Source: Hyphomicrobiales bacterium (GTDB taxonomy: Bacteria > Pseudomonadota > Alphaproteobacteria > Rhizobiales > Beijerinckiaceae). From it: a stretch of DNA of 46,515 nucleotides. The stretch lies in NCBI GenBank assembly GCA_003963405.1, contig RXIY01000037.1:1-46515 (forward strand). The letters are read 5' to 3'. Each line of letters opens with the position of its first letter. Position 1 is the stretch's first letter. The translations under genes and the position numbers were made by a program. The notes under the pieces are model-generated. The model was not told the DNA's origin. It did not search any database and saw nothing but the letters and a program-made list of their open reading frames with translations. This document shows, one piece after another, positions 17,286 to 26,293 of the stretch.

Positions 17286-18881
17286 ATGGAAACGCTCATG
17301 GTCTGGTGGAAAAAGGCGGTCATCTACCACATCTATCCGCGCTCTTTCCAGGACTCGGACGACGATGGGGTCGGCGACCTCAAGGGCGTTCGTGATCGCC
17401 TCAACTATCTGGTCTGGCTCGGCGTCGACGCGATCTGGCTCTCGCCGTTTTACAAATCGCCAATGAAGGACTTTGGCTACGACGTCTCGGATTACTGCGA
17501 CGTCGACCCGCTCTTTGGAGCGATCGACTGTTTCGACGCCCTGCTGACAGAGGCGCATGCGCGGGGGCTCAGAGTGATCCTCGATTTCGTTCCAAATCAT
17601 AGCTCCAATCAGCATCCGTGGTTTCTGTCGAGCCGGCGATCGCGGGACGACCCGAAGAGAGACTGGTATATCTGGCGCGATCCGGCTCCCGGCGGCGGGC
17701 CGCCGAACAATTGGGTCAGCCATTTCGGCGGCAGCGGCTGGACCTTCGACGAAGAAACGCAACAATATTATTATCACGCTTTTCTCGAAGAGCAGCCGGA
17801 CCTGAACTGGCGTAATCTTGAAGTTCGCAATGCGATGCACAACGTGCTTCGCTTCTGGCTTAAGCGCGGCGTCGACGGATTTCGCATCGACGTCGCATCG
17901 CATCTCGTTAAGGATGCAGCTTTCCGGGACAACCCGCCAAATCCAAACTATGACGGGCGCGGTCCGGACATTCAGCGGCTGATGCAGACCTATTCCTCGG
18001 ACCGGCCGGAAGTGCAGGAGATCATCGCCGGCCTGCGACAGGTTGTCGACGAATTCGGCGGCGATCGGCTTCTCATCGGCGAATTGTATCTCTCTCTCGA
18101 CAGGCTTGTGCGCTATTACGGCGAGGGCCTTCGGGGGCTGCATCTTCCGTTCAATTTCCAGCTCCTCGACGCGCGCTGGTCGGCCGATGACATCCGTCGT
18201 GTCATCGAAAAATATGAAGCGGCCTTGCCTGAAGGCGCATGGCCGAACTGGGTGCTGAGCAATCACGACCGGCCGCGCGTCGCCGTGCGCGTAGGCGAGG
18301 CGCAGACGCCGATCGCCGCAATGTTGGTCTTGACGCTGCGCGGAACGCCGACGCTCTATTACGGCGACGAGATCGGCCTCGGGAACGTGCCTGTTCCGCC
18401 CGAGAGAACAAGGGACACATGGGCGCTTCGCGAGTCTGGTCCCGATGTGGGACGCGATCCGTCACGAACGCCAATGCAATGGGACGAAGGCCCCTTTGCG
18501 GGCTTTTCCGGCCGGGAGCCCTGGCTTCCGTTGTCGCCCGATCACAGCAGCCGCAATGTCTCCGTCATGCGCGACGACGAGCGCTCGATCCTTCTGCTGA
18601 TAAGAGAACTGTTGCATTACCGACGCGGACATGAGGCGCTCGAACGGGGCGCATGGCGCCCCTTGCGGTCTGACGACGACGTCCTCGCTTACGAACGCGT
18701 CTTCGGCGACGAACGGATCGCGATCTTGCTCAATTTCTCCAACGAGCCGCGTTGCGTCGAAGGGCTCGGTCTCGACTCTGCGGAGATTGCCCTCTCGACC
18801 CACGCGGATCGCAAGGGCGAGCGCGCGGGAGAGGTTGTAACGCTTCGACCCGACGAGGGACTCATCCTGGAACGCCCGTAA
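17286..18881 (+). CDS. GH13 alpha-glucosidase
   Basis: The 531-residue product is an alpha-amylase-superfamily hydrolase of the oligo-1,6-glucosidase/alpha-glucosidase type. It opens with WWKKAVIYHIYPRSFQDSDD. Catalytic residues by motif are Asp202 (GFRIDVA, nucleophile), Glu266 (LIGELYL, acid/base) and Asp328 (VLSNHDRP, transition-state stabiliser). QPDLNW and ALRGTPTLYYGDEIG-type segments are present. There is no signal peptide, so it probably acts on imported or internal oligosaccharides. ATG 17298 is an equally good start, with GGATGGA in front. It follows top6A by 65 bp and its 3' end overlaps the GH3 gene on the other strand by 20 bp. Trehalose or sucrose specificity cannot be excluded. 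Confidence 0.9.
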   Translation: METLMVWWKKAVIYHIYPRSFQDSDDDGVGDLKGVRDRLNYLVWLGVDAIWLSPFYKSPMKDFGYDVSDYCDVDPLFGAIDCFDALLTEAHARGLRVILDFVPNHSSNQHPWFLSSRRSRDDPKRDWYIWRDPAPGGGPPNNWVSHFGGSGWTFDEETQQYYYHAFLEEQPDLNWRNLEVRNAMHNVLRFWLKRGVDGFRIDVASHLVKDAAFRDNPPNPNYDGRGPDIQRLMQTYSSDRPEVQEIIAGLRQVVDEFGGDRLLIGELYLSLDRLVRYYGEGLRGLHLPFNFQLLDARWSADDIRRVIEKYEAALPEGAWPNWVLSNHDRPRVAVRVGEAQTPIAAMLVLTLRGTPTLYYGDEIGLGNVPVPPERTRDTWALRESGPDVGRDPSRTPMQWDEGPFAGFSGREPWLPLSPDHSSRNVSVMRDDERSILLLIRELLHYRRGHEALERGAWRPLRSDDDVLAYERVFGDERIAILLNFSNEPRCVEGLGLDSAEIALSTHADRKGERAGEVVTLRPDEGLILERP

Positions 18882-21033
18882 TCGCGTCCGACGGGCGATC
18901 TGCGGAGCGCGTGGGGCCACGCAGCCGAATCCGGGTTTCGAGCGCCGATCTGCTGTCTGCGTCGAGGCCAACCCTCACGTCGAAGTCGCCGGCCTCGACG
19001 ACAGGCTCGAGGGTTCTGTCGAGAAACTGGAAATGGCTGCGGTCGAGCAGGAAGGAAACGGTGCGGGCTTCACCGGGAGCGAGCGCAACCTTGGCCCATT
19101 CCTTCAGTTCCATCACAGGGCGCGCGACGCTGGCGACGGCGTCGTGAAGGAAAAGAAAGATCGTCGCCTCTGTCGCGACCTTTCCGTCATTCGAGGCCTC
19201 GACCTCTATTCTGACAGGCGCGTCATCGAATTCTTCCGGCGTCGCGCGCAGATTCTTCAGGCTGACGCTCGCGAAGGACAGGCCGTATCCGAAATGGAAA
19301 AGCGGTTCGTTGGGCAAATCGAGATATTTGCTGGTGAAGGGATCCGTCGATTGCGGCGGCCGGCCGGTCGATCGCTGCGCGTAATGAAGGGGGATTTGGC
19401 CGACGTCGCGCGGCCAGGTGACGGCGAGGCGTCCGCTCGGATTGAAACGCCCGAGCAAGACATCGGCAATGGCGTCGCCGGTCCGATCGCCGAGCTGCCA
19501 GCTCGCCACGACCGCCGCCGCCCGTTCGATCAGATCGGCAATCATCAGAGGCCGGCCGGAAGACAACACCAGGACGACAGGAGGCCCGGCGCTCAGGGCA
19601 GCCTCGGCAAGTTCGCGCTGGCGGCCGGGAAGACCCGGCATGGCGCGGCTTGCGGCTTCTCCGCTCATGCCGGCTGATTCCCCGAGGCAGAGCACGATAG
19701 CGTCGGCCGTTTCGCACAAGGCGCGGGCGGCGCCGATCCCGCTCGCGTCGCCGCCATCGATATCGACGCCCCTGTGATGCAAGACGTCTCCCTGCGTCCA
19801 GGTGGCTCGCAACGCGTCGAGCGTCGTGACGGCTTTCGCCGGATCGCCCGCCGCCGACCACGGGCCCAGCATCTCCGCTCGCGCATCGGCAAGCGGTCCG
19901 ACGACCGCGAGACGGCGGATGTTTGCGTCGAGCGGAAGCGCGTCCCGGTTCATCAGGAGAACGATGGATCGTCGCGCGGCGTCCAGCGCCAGTTCACTCC
20001 ATGTCTTGCGAGGCGCGCGCGCCGGGGCGAGCCGCAAATAGGGATCGTCGAGCAGGCCGAGCTTTTCCTTGAGCGCGAGAACCCTGCGCGCGGCGGCGTC
20101 TATGTCGGCCTCGGCGACGAGGCCGCGCGACAGAGCCTCTGGCAGGCGCAGATAACATCCGCTCACCATGTCCATATCGACGCCCGCCTTCAGCGCAAGC
20201 GCCGCCGCCTCCACCTCGTCGGCCGCGACGCCATGTTCGACGAGTTCGGCGATCGCGGTGTAATCGCTGACCACGACTCCGTCGAAGCCGCGCTTCTCCC
20301 GCAGCCATCCGGTGACGAGCGCGCCATGCGCCGTCAGGGGGATGCCTGCGAGACTGTTGAAGGCGGGCATGACGGCGGCGCAGCCGGCCGCGACGGCCGC
20401 CGCAAAAGGCGGCAGATAGGTTTCGTGAAGCTCGCGGTCCGACATGTCGATCGCCGCGTAATCGCGTCCCGCCTGCGCGGCGCCGCCCCCGCAGAAATGC
20501 TTGGCGGTCGCGGCCAGCGCGACGCTGCTCGACAGTCCGGCGCCCTGAAAGCCGCGTATTTTCGCTTGCGCGAATTTTGCTCCGACCAGCGGGTCTTCGC
20601 CGGGCCCCTCGACGATGCGTCCCCAGCGCGAGTCGCGGCAGATGTCGAGCATGGGGGCAAAGGTCAGGTCGATCCCTTCGCTTGCGGCCTCCTCGGCGGC
20701 GGCGCGAGCCGTTTCCTCCCATAGAAGCGGATCGAAAGCGCCGGCCTCGGCGAGCGGAGACGGGAAGATCGTTTTGAAGCCGTGCAGCACGTCGAGCCCG
20801 AAGAAGAGCGGGACGCCGAGACGGCTTTCCTCGACAGCGGCCCTCTGCAGGACCGCCACGGGCTCGCGCCCCCAGATATTGAAGACGCCGCCGACAGTGC
20901 CGGCGCGCACATTCGCCATGACGTCGCCCGACCCCGACGGGCCGGTGACGACCTGCCCGGCGGTCACCAGATTGAGCTGGCCCACCTTCTCCTGAAGAGT
21001 CATCTTCGATAGCAGCCAGTCGACCCTGCCCAT
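18862..21033 (-). CDS. GH3 beta-glucosidase (BglX-like)
   Basis: The 723-residue product removes beta-linked glucose from oligosaccharides. It starts MGRVDWLLSKMTLQEKVGQL and has the (beta/alpha)8 domain with GIDLTFAPMLDICRDSRWGR, ATAKHFCGGGAAQAGRDYA and the nucleophile motif GVVVSDYTAI. The alpha/beta sandwich (AARRSIVLLMNRDALPLD) and a C-terminal fibronectin-like domain (FHFGYGLSFASVSLKNLR) follow. The length and domain order match BglX, but no signal peptide is present, so it is probably cytoplasmic. The usual KHF-x-GG arrangement is intact. Its 3' end overlaps the GH13 gene; the 5' end faces the ABC transporter gene across about 230 bp. It fits an intracellular sugar module with GH13 and ROK. 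Confidence 0.92.
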   Translation of the reverse strand: MGRVDWLLSKMTLQEKVGQLNLVTAGQVVTGPSGSGDVMANVRAGTVGGVFNIWGREPVAVLQRAAVEESRLGVPLFFGLDVLHGFKTIFPSPLAEAGAFDPLLWEETARAAAEEAASEGIDLTFAPMLDICRDSRWGRIVEGPGEDPLVGAKFAQAKIRGFQGAGLSSSVALAATAKHFCGGGAAQAGRDYAAIDMSDRELHETYLPPFAAAVAAGCAAVMPAFNSLAGIPLTAHGALVTGWLREKRGFDGVVVSDYTAIAELVEHGVAADEVEAAALALKAGVDMDMVSGCYLRLPEALSRGLVAEADIDAAARRVLALKEKLGLLDDPYLRLAPARAPRKTWSELALDAARRSIVLLMNRDALPLDANIRRLAVVGPLADARAEMLGPWSAAGDPAKAVTTLDALRATWTQGDVLHHRGVDIDGGDASGIGAARALCETADAIVLCLGESAGMSGEAASRAMPGLPGRQRELAEAALSAGPPVVLVLSSGRPLMIADLIERAAAVVASWQLGDRTGDAIADVLLGRFNPSGRLAVTWPRDVGQIPLHYAQRSTGRPPQSTDPFTSKYLDLPNEPLFHFGYGLSFASVSLKNLRATPEEFDDAPVRIEVEASNDGKVATEATIFLFLHDAVASVARPVMELKEWAKVALAPGEARTVSFLLDRSHFQFLDRTLEPVVEAGDFDVRVGLDADSRSALETRIRLRGPTRSADRPSDAITGVPG

Positions 21034-21264
21034 GCCGAAATCCGGTCAGTTTGTTCCCCTCTTTGACGAAGGGAATGAGAGCGCCGAAATTGTCGCGCCT
21101 CCCCAAGCGCGCGTTTTCGGAAAGACGCCGGCGAAAATCATAGCCAATCGCGACGACGCGAGCGAAGCGCCATGTCAGGCGCGCTATTTTTTCTCATTGC
21201 CGCAGTGGCCCCGGCGCTGCAATGATGACGATTGTTTTGCAAAGCTTCAAGAAATGCCGGAACA

Positions 21265-23055
21265 ATGGACGACACTCCCATGACGCCGCAATCGGACGAC
21301 GCCCATCTGACCACGGGGGCTTCGGTAAGCGCCAGTAGCGTCTCATCGCGGTTCGCGGCATTGATCCGCATGATCCGCGCGTCGGGCGAGGGCGCCAGGC
21401 TGCTCTGGCTCGTCGCGGCGCTCGTCGCGGTCGTCGGCGCGACGGCCTATGCGCAGATCCGTCTCAATGCGTGGAACGAGCCGTTTTTCGACGCCATCAA
21501 CCGTAGGGACATTCCGGCCTTCGGCTTTCAGCTCGGCGTCTATGCGATCATCGCGGGGACGCTCCTTGTCCTCAACGTCAGCCAGACCTGGCTCAATTTG
21601 ATGATGAAACTCAAATTGCGCGAGATCGTGTCGCGCGACCTGTTCGAGCAATGGCTGTCGCCGCGGCGGGCTTTCATGATCGCCAACGCAGGACAGATCG
21701 GGATCAATCCCGATCAGCGCATTCACGAGGACACGCGGCGTTTGACCGAACTCTCCACCGATCTCGGCGTCGGGCTTTTTCAGGCGACCTTGCTGCTCGT
21801 CAGCTTCATCGGCGTGCTCTGGTCGCTCTCTGCTGGCGTCAGCTTCACTGTCGAGGGGTCGAGCTTCGTCGTTCCCGGCTATATGGTGTGGTCCGCGCTT
21901 CTCTACGCCGGTCTTGCGTCGCTGGCGAGCTGGCGCGTGGGCAAGCCTCTCGTCGATCTCAACGCCGAGCATTATGCGCGCGAATCCGACATGCGCTTCT
22001 CTCTCGTGCGGGTGAACCAGAATTGCGATGGCGTCGCCGTCTATCGCGGCGAAGCACAGGAGCGCGGCCGTCTCGACCTCGAATTCGACCGGCTTCTCGA
22101 CGTCCTGCGGCGGCTCGTTGGCGCAACGACGCGGCTCGCGTGGGTGACCTCGGGTTATGGCTGGTTCACGATCGTCGCGCCGGTCATCGTCGCGGCGCCC
22201 GCCTATTTCGCCGGAAATCTGACCTTCGGCGGATTGCTGATGGCGGTCGGCGCCTTCACGCAGGTCCAGCAGTCGCTGCGCTGGTTTGTCGATAACGCCA
22301 GTCTGATCGCCGACTGGAAAGCGACGCTTCTGCGCGTGAGCGAATTCCGGCGCGCCCTGACCGAGATTGATCGCGTCGAGAGAGACCTGCAGCGAATCGA
22401 GATCGTCGAAACAGGCGACCGCATCGTTCTCGACGACGTGAACGTGCTGCTTCCCCCGGGGCGCAGCAGCCTGAGCGCGCGGCGCCTCGAAATCTCTCGA
22501 GGCGAGCGCGTCGTGATCGTCGGCGGGCCGAGTTCAGGCAAGACCAGCCTTTTTCGCGCCTTGGCGGGACTGTGGCCCTGGGGAACCGGCCATGTCGAAC
22601 TCCCGGCCGAAGGCGTCATGTTCATGCCGAAGCATCCCTATCTTCCGGGCGGCTCGCTGCGCGACATTCTCGCCTATCCCTATCCGCCAGATAAGTTCGG
22701 CGACGCCGATTTTCGCGCGGCTCTCAACGCGATGGGCCTGCCGCACCTCGTCTCCGCGCTCGACACGGCGGCGCCCTGGGAAAAGGAGCTGAGTGACCCC
22801 GAACAGCAGGGACTGGCCTTCGCGCGGCTCCTGCTTCACGGACCGCGCTGGGTGGTAATCGACACGGCGCTCGACACCTTGTCCCCGCAAACGCGCCGCG
22901 CACTGTTCGATGCCTTGCGCAAAGAGTTGCCCCAGACGTCCGTGCTCGCGATCAGCGGCGTGGAGCACACATATGATTTCTTCGACCGCCTGATCAGCCT
23001 GAGTCTTCGCCCTGAAAACGACGGCGCCGAGGGACGGTCGGCGACTTCAGTCTAA
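21265..23055 (+). CDS. SbmA/BacA-like ABC transporter, permease fused to degenerate ATPase
   Basis: The protein of about 596 residues has six membrane segments in an SbmA/BacA/YddA-type permease (GATAYAQIRLNAWNEPFFDA, RRAFMIANAGQIGINPDQR, then VRVNQNCDGVAVYRGE and VTSGYGWFTIVAPVIVAAP) and a C-terminal nucleotide-binding domain. This family imports peptides or cofactors such as cobalamin. The Walker A motif is intact (GGPSSGKTS). The signature loop reads LSDPEQQGLAFARLLL where LSxGEQQR is expected, and Walker B reads WVVIDTALDTL, with Thr replacing the catalytic Glu of the usual LDEATSAL. Hydrolysis may thus be weak or regulatory. ATG 21265 is chosen over TTG 21232. It ends with a 9-bp convergent overlap onto the ROK gene. 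Confidence 0.85.
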   Translation: MDDTPMTPQSDDAHLTTGASVSASSVSSRFAALIRMIRASGEGARLLWLVAALVAVVGATAYAQIRLNAWNEPFFDAINRRDIPAFGFQLGVYAIIAGTLLVLNVSQTWLNLMMKLKLREIVSRDLFEQWLSPRRAFMIANAGQIGINPDQRIHEDTRRLTELSTDLGVGLFQATLLLVSFIGVLWSLSAGVSFTVEGSSFVVPGYMVWSALLYAGLASLASWRVGKPLVDLNAEHYARESDMRFSLVRVNQNCDGVAVYRGEAQERGRLDLEFDRLLDVLRRLVGATTRLAWVTSGYGWFTIVAPVIVAAPAYFAGNLTFGGLLMAVGAFTQVQQSLRWFVDNASLIADWKATLLRVSEFRRALTEIDRVERDLQRIEIVETGDRIVLDDVNVLLPPGRSSLSARRLEISRGERVVIVGGPSSGKTSLFRALAGLWPWGTGHVELPAEGVMFMPKHPYLPGGSLRDILAYPYPPDKFGDADFRAALNAMGLPHLVSALDTAAPWEKELSDPEQQGLAFARLLLHGPRWVVIDTALDTLSPQTRRALFDALRKELPQTSVLAISGVEHTYDFFDRLISLSLRPENDGAEGRSATSV

Positions 23056-23865
23056 GGGTCCCCTCAGACGAACAAGCCCGCCCCACAGCCCGCCAAGGTC
23101 GCCGAGAGCGGCGCGCCGCAGTTCTGGGAGGACTGGATTCTTGCGTTTGACAGCTGCGAGGCGCGCTTCGATGCGATCGAGACGAATGCCCACGTCGCCC
23201 ATCATGGAGCCGCCGAGGACGATTCTCTCGGGAGACCAGTAGGCGATCGTATTGTGCACTCCAATCGCGACGATCTCGGCCAATTCCTCCCACACCGGAT
23301 GGTCTTCGCCGAGCGAGGCGGGCGGCGCGCCGAAGCGCTCTTCAATCGCCCGGCCTGAAACAAGCGCCTCCAGGGTGCGGGCGCTCGCGTCACGGCCCAT
23401 GAGCTGTTCGCCAATCTCAAATCCGAACGCCGCGCGGTCGAGCGCGCCGTCGACGATGCGCGCGCCATTCACCCCCGTCGAGATCGTCACATAGGCGACG
23501 ATGGCGGCGCCTCTTCCGGCCCCGACCGTCGCCTCGCCGAGACCGACCAGAGCCGTGTCGTTTTCCATGATCACGGGCGCGCCCAGCGCCGATTCGAGAT
23601 CATCCGCGAGAGCGGCGCCGCTCCAGTCCGGGAGATTGGGCGCATTGACGATCTGGCGCTTGTCTTGCGAGAGAACGCCGGGCGCGCCCACCGCGACGCC
23701 GCGCGGCGTTTCGCCCGCGATTCTTTTCACCGCGTCGACCAGCGCGCCGAGCCCCTCCCGATAAGCAGGCGGCGTGTGAAAAATATCTACAGAGGCGAGC
23801 GCGTCGGCGCCATCGGCGCGACCGATACGCGTTTTCGTTCCGCCGATGTCGAAAGCGATGAGCAT
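23047..23865 (-). CDS. ROK-family sugar kinase-like protein lacking the zinc motif
   Basis: The 272-residue product has the ROK/ASKHA N-terminal phosphate loop MLIAFDIGGTKTRIGRADG, PGVLSQDKRQIVNAPNLPDW, catalytic Asp in VIMENDTALVGLGEA, and YVTISTGVNGARIVDG. The ROK consensus continues with a GH...CxCGxxGCxE zinc-binding stretch; here that region (FGFEIGEQLMGRDASARTLE) has no cysteine and no His ligand. So it may be a ROK kinase without zinc or one that acts on an unusual sugar. It has no DNA-binding domain. It ends the minus-strand operon, 9 bp after the acyl carrier protein gene, and could phosphorylate glucose released by the nearby glucosidases. Substrate unproven. Confidence 0.85.
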   Translation of the reverse strand: MLIAFDIGGTKTRIGRADGADALASVDIFHTPPAYREGLGALVDAVKRIAGETPRGVAVGAPGVLSQDKRQIVNAPNLPDWSGAALADDLESALGAPVIMENDTALVGLGEATVGAGRGAAIVAYVTISTGVNGARIVDGALDRAAFGFEIGEQLMGRDASARTLEALVSGRAIEERFGAPPASLGEDHPVWEELAEIVAIGVHNTIAYWSPERIVLGGSMMGDVGIRLDRIEARLAAVKRKNPVLPELRRAALGDLGGLWGGLVRLRGPLD

Positions 23866-23874
23866 GGGCGCGCC

Positions 23875-24138
23875 TCAACCACCGGAATCCGGCTGGCCGA
23901 GCGCCGTCTCGACATAGGCGATGGCGCCGCCGATCGTGAAAAGCTTGCGGTAGTCGACCTCCGGAATATTCACCCCTGTACGCTTGTGTATCGCAACTAC
24001 CAGATTGGCGAAATCCATGGAGTCGAGGTCGAAGGCCTCGCGAATGTCCGCGCCGTCGGCGACGGACGACGGATCGGCCTCCGGCGCGATGTCGCTGATC
24101 AGTTGGAGAAGAAGCGATCTTATTTCATCACTGGTCAC
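23875..24138 (-). CDS. Acyl carrier protein
   Basis: The 87-residue product is a stand-alone carrier protein of the four-helix ACP type. The phosphopantetheine site is the Ser in FDLDSMDFANLV, and the charge pattern (LLLQLISDIAPEADPS at the start) is typical. It shares a 4-bp ATGA overlap with the E2 gene upstream and lies 9 bp before the ROK gene, so it is clearly co-translated with the dehydrogenase genes. It is not the housekeeping AcpP, whose usual GADSLDTVE signature is absent. What acyl group it carries is unknown; an acyl or acetyl group delivered by the E1-E2 complex is one inference. Confidence 0.88.
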   Translation of the reverse strand: MTSDEIRSLLLQLISDIAPEADPSSVADGADIREAFDLDSMDFANLVVAIHKRTGVNIPEVDYRKLFTIGGAIAYVETALGQPDSGG

Positions 24139-25301
24139 AATTTTTCGGGCTCCTGCAAAAGACGCGCAACCTCGGCGAGATAGAGTCCGCCAAGATGGCC
24201 GTCGGTCACGCGATGATCGGCGGCGAGGCTCACCGTCACGAGGGGGCGCGGCGCGATCCCTTCCTCGACGACAAAGGGGCGCGTGACGACGCGCCCGAAG
24301 CCGACGATCGCCACCTGGGGCGGGTAGATGATCCCTGTCACCGTCTCCGCGCCACGATCGCCGACGCTCGTCACGGTCATTGTGGGAGACGTAAGCTCCG
24401 ACGCCCGCAAGCCGCCGCGCCTTGCGCGTTCGACCAGATCGCGCATCGCCGACATGAGGTCGGCAAGCGATTTTTTGTCCGTGTCCCTGATCGCCGGCGC
24501 CACCAGCCCGCCGCCGCGAAGCGCCACGGCCCAGCCGATGTGAATCTCGCTCAGGGGGACGAAGGCGCCGCTCTCGTAAAACCCGTTCAGTTTCGGCTGC
24601 GCGCGCAGCGCGAGGGCGGCGGCCTTGAGAAAAAGCACGGCCGGCAGGATGCGCGCGAGCGGCTCCCGGTCGCGATTGAAGTTCTCTAGCCAGGTGAGCG
24701 CGGCGTGAAGATCGACCGTTTCGCTGAGATAGTAATGGGGAATCTCGCGCTTCGAACGACTCATCGCGGCGGCGATGGCCTTGCGCATTTCCGACAGATC
24801 AACGCCGCGCCTGATCGACGGCGCGCTGGCTGGAAGGGCGCGGGCGGCCGCCTCCACATCCGCGAGCCGGATCGCCCCCTCGGCGCCCGTGCCGCGCAGC
24901 GTCGTCACGTCGATGTTCAGCGCCGTGGCGCGACGGCGGGCGACAGGCGTGATCTTCAGGCGCGCGCCTGTCGCGATGGTTGGCCTTGCGACAGGAATCG
25001 GCGCCGCCACGACTTGCGGCGTCGGCGATCGCGCGGCCGCCGCGGCGGGCTGCGCCGTCTCGCCCGCCGCGCCGTCGATCCGCGCGAGGACGGTTCCGAC
25101 CGGGACGCGCGCGCCGACGGGAACCAGTATGTTCGAGACGACGCCCTCGACGAAGACTTCGACTTCGATCGCGCCCTTCTGCGTCTCGACGACGGCGATG
25201 ACGTCGCCCGACTTCACGCGATCGCCCTGCTTCACATGCCATTCAACGAGGGTGCCGGCCTCCATGTCGGCGCCGAGCGCCGGCATCTTGAAGTCACTCA
25301 T
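24135..25301 (-). CDS. Dihydrolipoamide acyltransferase (E2) of a 2-oxoacid dehydrogenase
   Basis: The 388-residue product has one lipoyl domain ([20 protein letters not shown]; the modified Lys is in [13 protein letters not shown]). Pro/Ala linkers, a peripheral subunit-binding domain ([19 protein letters not shown]) and a catalytic domain follow, with the active-site [15 protein letters not shown]. These E2 proteins pass acyl groups from E1 to CoA. ATG 25301 was chosen because the frame upstream overlaps E1 beta and reads as Arg-rich shadow. It overlaps the E1 beta stop by 4 bp and the ACP start by 4 bp. Closest by architecture to acetoin or pyruvate dehydrogenase E2. No E3 gene is in this operon, so E3 must come from elsewhere. 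Confidence 0.92.
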   Translation of the reverse strand: MSDFKMPALGADMEAGTLVEWHVKQGDRVKSGDVIAVVETQKGAIEVEVFVEGVVSNILVPVGARVPVGTVLARIDGAAGETAQPAAAAARSPTPQVVAAPIPVARPTIATGARLKITPVARRRATALNIDVTTLRGTGAEGAIRLADVEAAARALPASAPSIRRGVDLSEMRKAIAAAMSRSKREIPHYYLSETVDLHAALTWLENFNRDREPLARILPAVLFLKAAALALRAQPKLNGFYESGAFVPLSEIHIGWAVALRGGGLVAPAIRDTDKKSLADLMSAMRDLVERARRGGLRASELTSPTMTVTSVGDRGAETVTGIIYPPQVAIVGFGRVVTRPFVVEEGIAPRPLVTVSLAADHRVTDGHLGGLYLAEVARLLQEPEKL

Positions 25302-26293
25302 GTCGGCCGCACGAGGTCGCGCGCGGCGGCGACGATGGCGTCTCGCTGCGGCAGGCAGGCGTCTTCGAGATGCGCGGCGTAAGGCATGGGAACTTCGCGC
25401 CCGCACACGCGCCTGAGCGGCGCGTCCAGTTCGAAGAAGGCCCCTTCGACGATGCGCATGCCGATTTCCGCCGAGATGGAGCCGCTGCGCCACGCTTCGT
25501 CGATAATGACGCACCGCCGCGTCTTGCTAACCGACGCCAGAATCGCGTCGGAATCGAGCGGCCGCAGCGTGCGCAGATCGAGCACTTCGGCCTCGATCCC
25601 CTCCTTCGCCAGCGTCTCGGCGGCGTCGAGCGTTTTGAACAGGCCGCCGCCGTAAGTGATGAGACTGACGTCGCGCCCCGGGCGGCGGATCGCGGCATGG
25701 TCGATGTCGACGGAGGTCACGCCGGGCGTCAGAACGCCCTCCATATTGTAAAGCATCACGTGCTCGAAAATGAGCGTCGGATTGGGCTCGACGAGCGCGG
25801 CGAGGAGCATGTAGCGCGCGTCATCGATCGTCGCCGGCGTCAGCACGCGCAAGCCGGGAATATGCGCATACCATCCTTCCAAACTATGCGAATGCTGCGC
25901 GGCGACCCGGCGCCCGCCGCCTGTCGCCATGCGGATCACGAGGGGGACAGCGAATTGGCCCCCGGACATATAGGGAATCGTCACGGCGCTGTTGACGATC
26001 TGATCCAGCGCCAGAAGGCTGAAATTGACCGTCATGATCTCGACAATGGGCCGCATCCCCGCCATCGCCGCGCCGATTCCGGCGCCGACGAAGGCGCTCT
26101 CCGAAAGCGGGGCGTCCCGGATCCGTTCGTCGCCGAATTCTTCGAGAAGCCCCTTGGTCACCGCATAGCAGCCGCCGTAACGGCCGATGTCCTCGCCCAT
26201 GAGAAAGACGCGGGAGTCTTCCACAAGCGCCTGACGCAGCGCCTGTTTGCAGGCTTCGCGATAGGTGATCGCGAGGGGAGCAGACTCGCTCAA
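25298..26293 (-). CDS. 2-oxoacid (pyruvate/acetoin-type) dehydrogenase E1 beta subunit
   Basis: The 331-residue product is the transketolase-like beta half of the thiamine-dependent E1. It starts at TTG 26293 ([20 protein letters not shown]), which overlaps the E1 alpha stop (TTGA). Signatures are [53 protein letters not shown], and the late [17 protein letters not shown] and [14 protein letters not shown]. The long frame running upstream to 27193 is Arg-rich shadow of E1 alpha and was not used. A TTG start with overlap is common in such operons. It forms a heterotetramer with E1 alpha; decarboxylated acyl groups go to the E2 lipoyl arm. The substrate (pyruvate, acetoin or branched oxoacid) cannot be settled by eye. 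Confidence 0.92.
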   Translation of the reverse strand: MSESAPLAITYREACKQALRQALVEDSRVFLMGEDIGRYGGCYAVTKGLLEEFGDERIRDAPLSESAFVGAGIGAAMAGMRPIVEIMTVNFSLLALDQIVNSAVTIPYMSGGQFAVPLVIRMATGGGRRVAAQHSHSLEGWYAHIPGLRVLTPATIDDARYMLLAALVEPNPTLIFEHVMLYNMEGVLTPGVTSVDIDHAAIRRPGRDVSLITYGGGLFKTLDAAETLAKEGIEAEVLDLRTLRPLDSDAILASVSKTRRCVIIDEAWRSGSISAEIGMRIVEGAFFELDAPLRRVCGREVPMPYAAHLEDACLPQRDAIVAAARDLVRPT

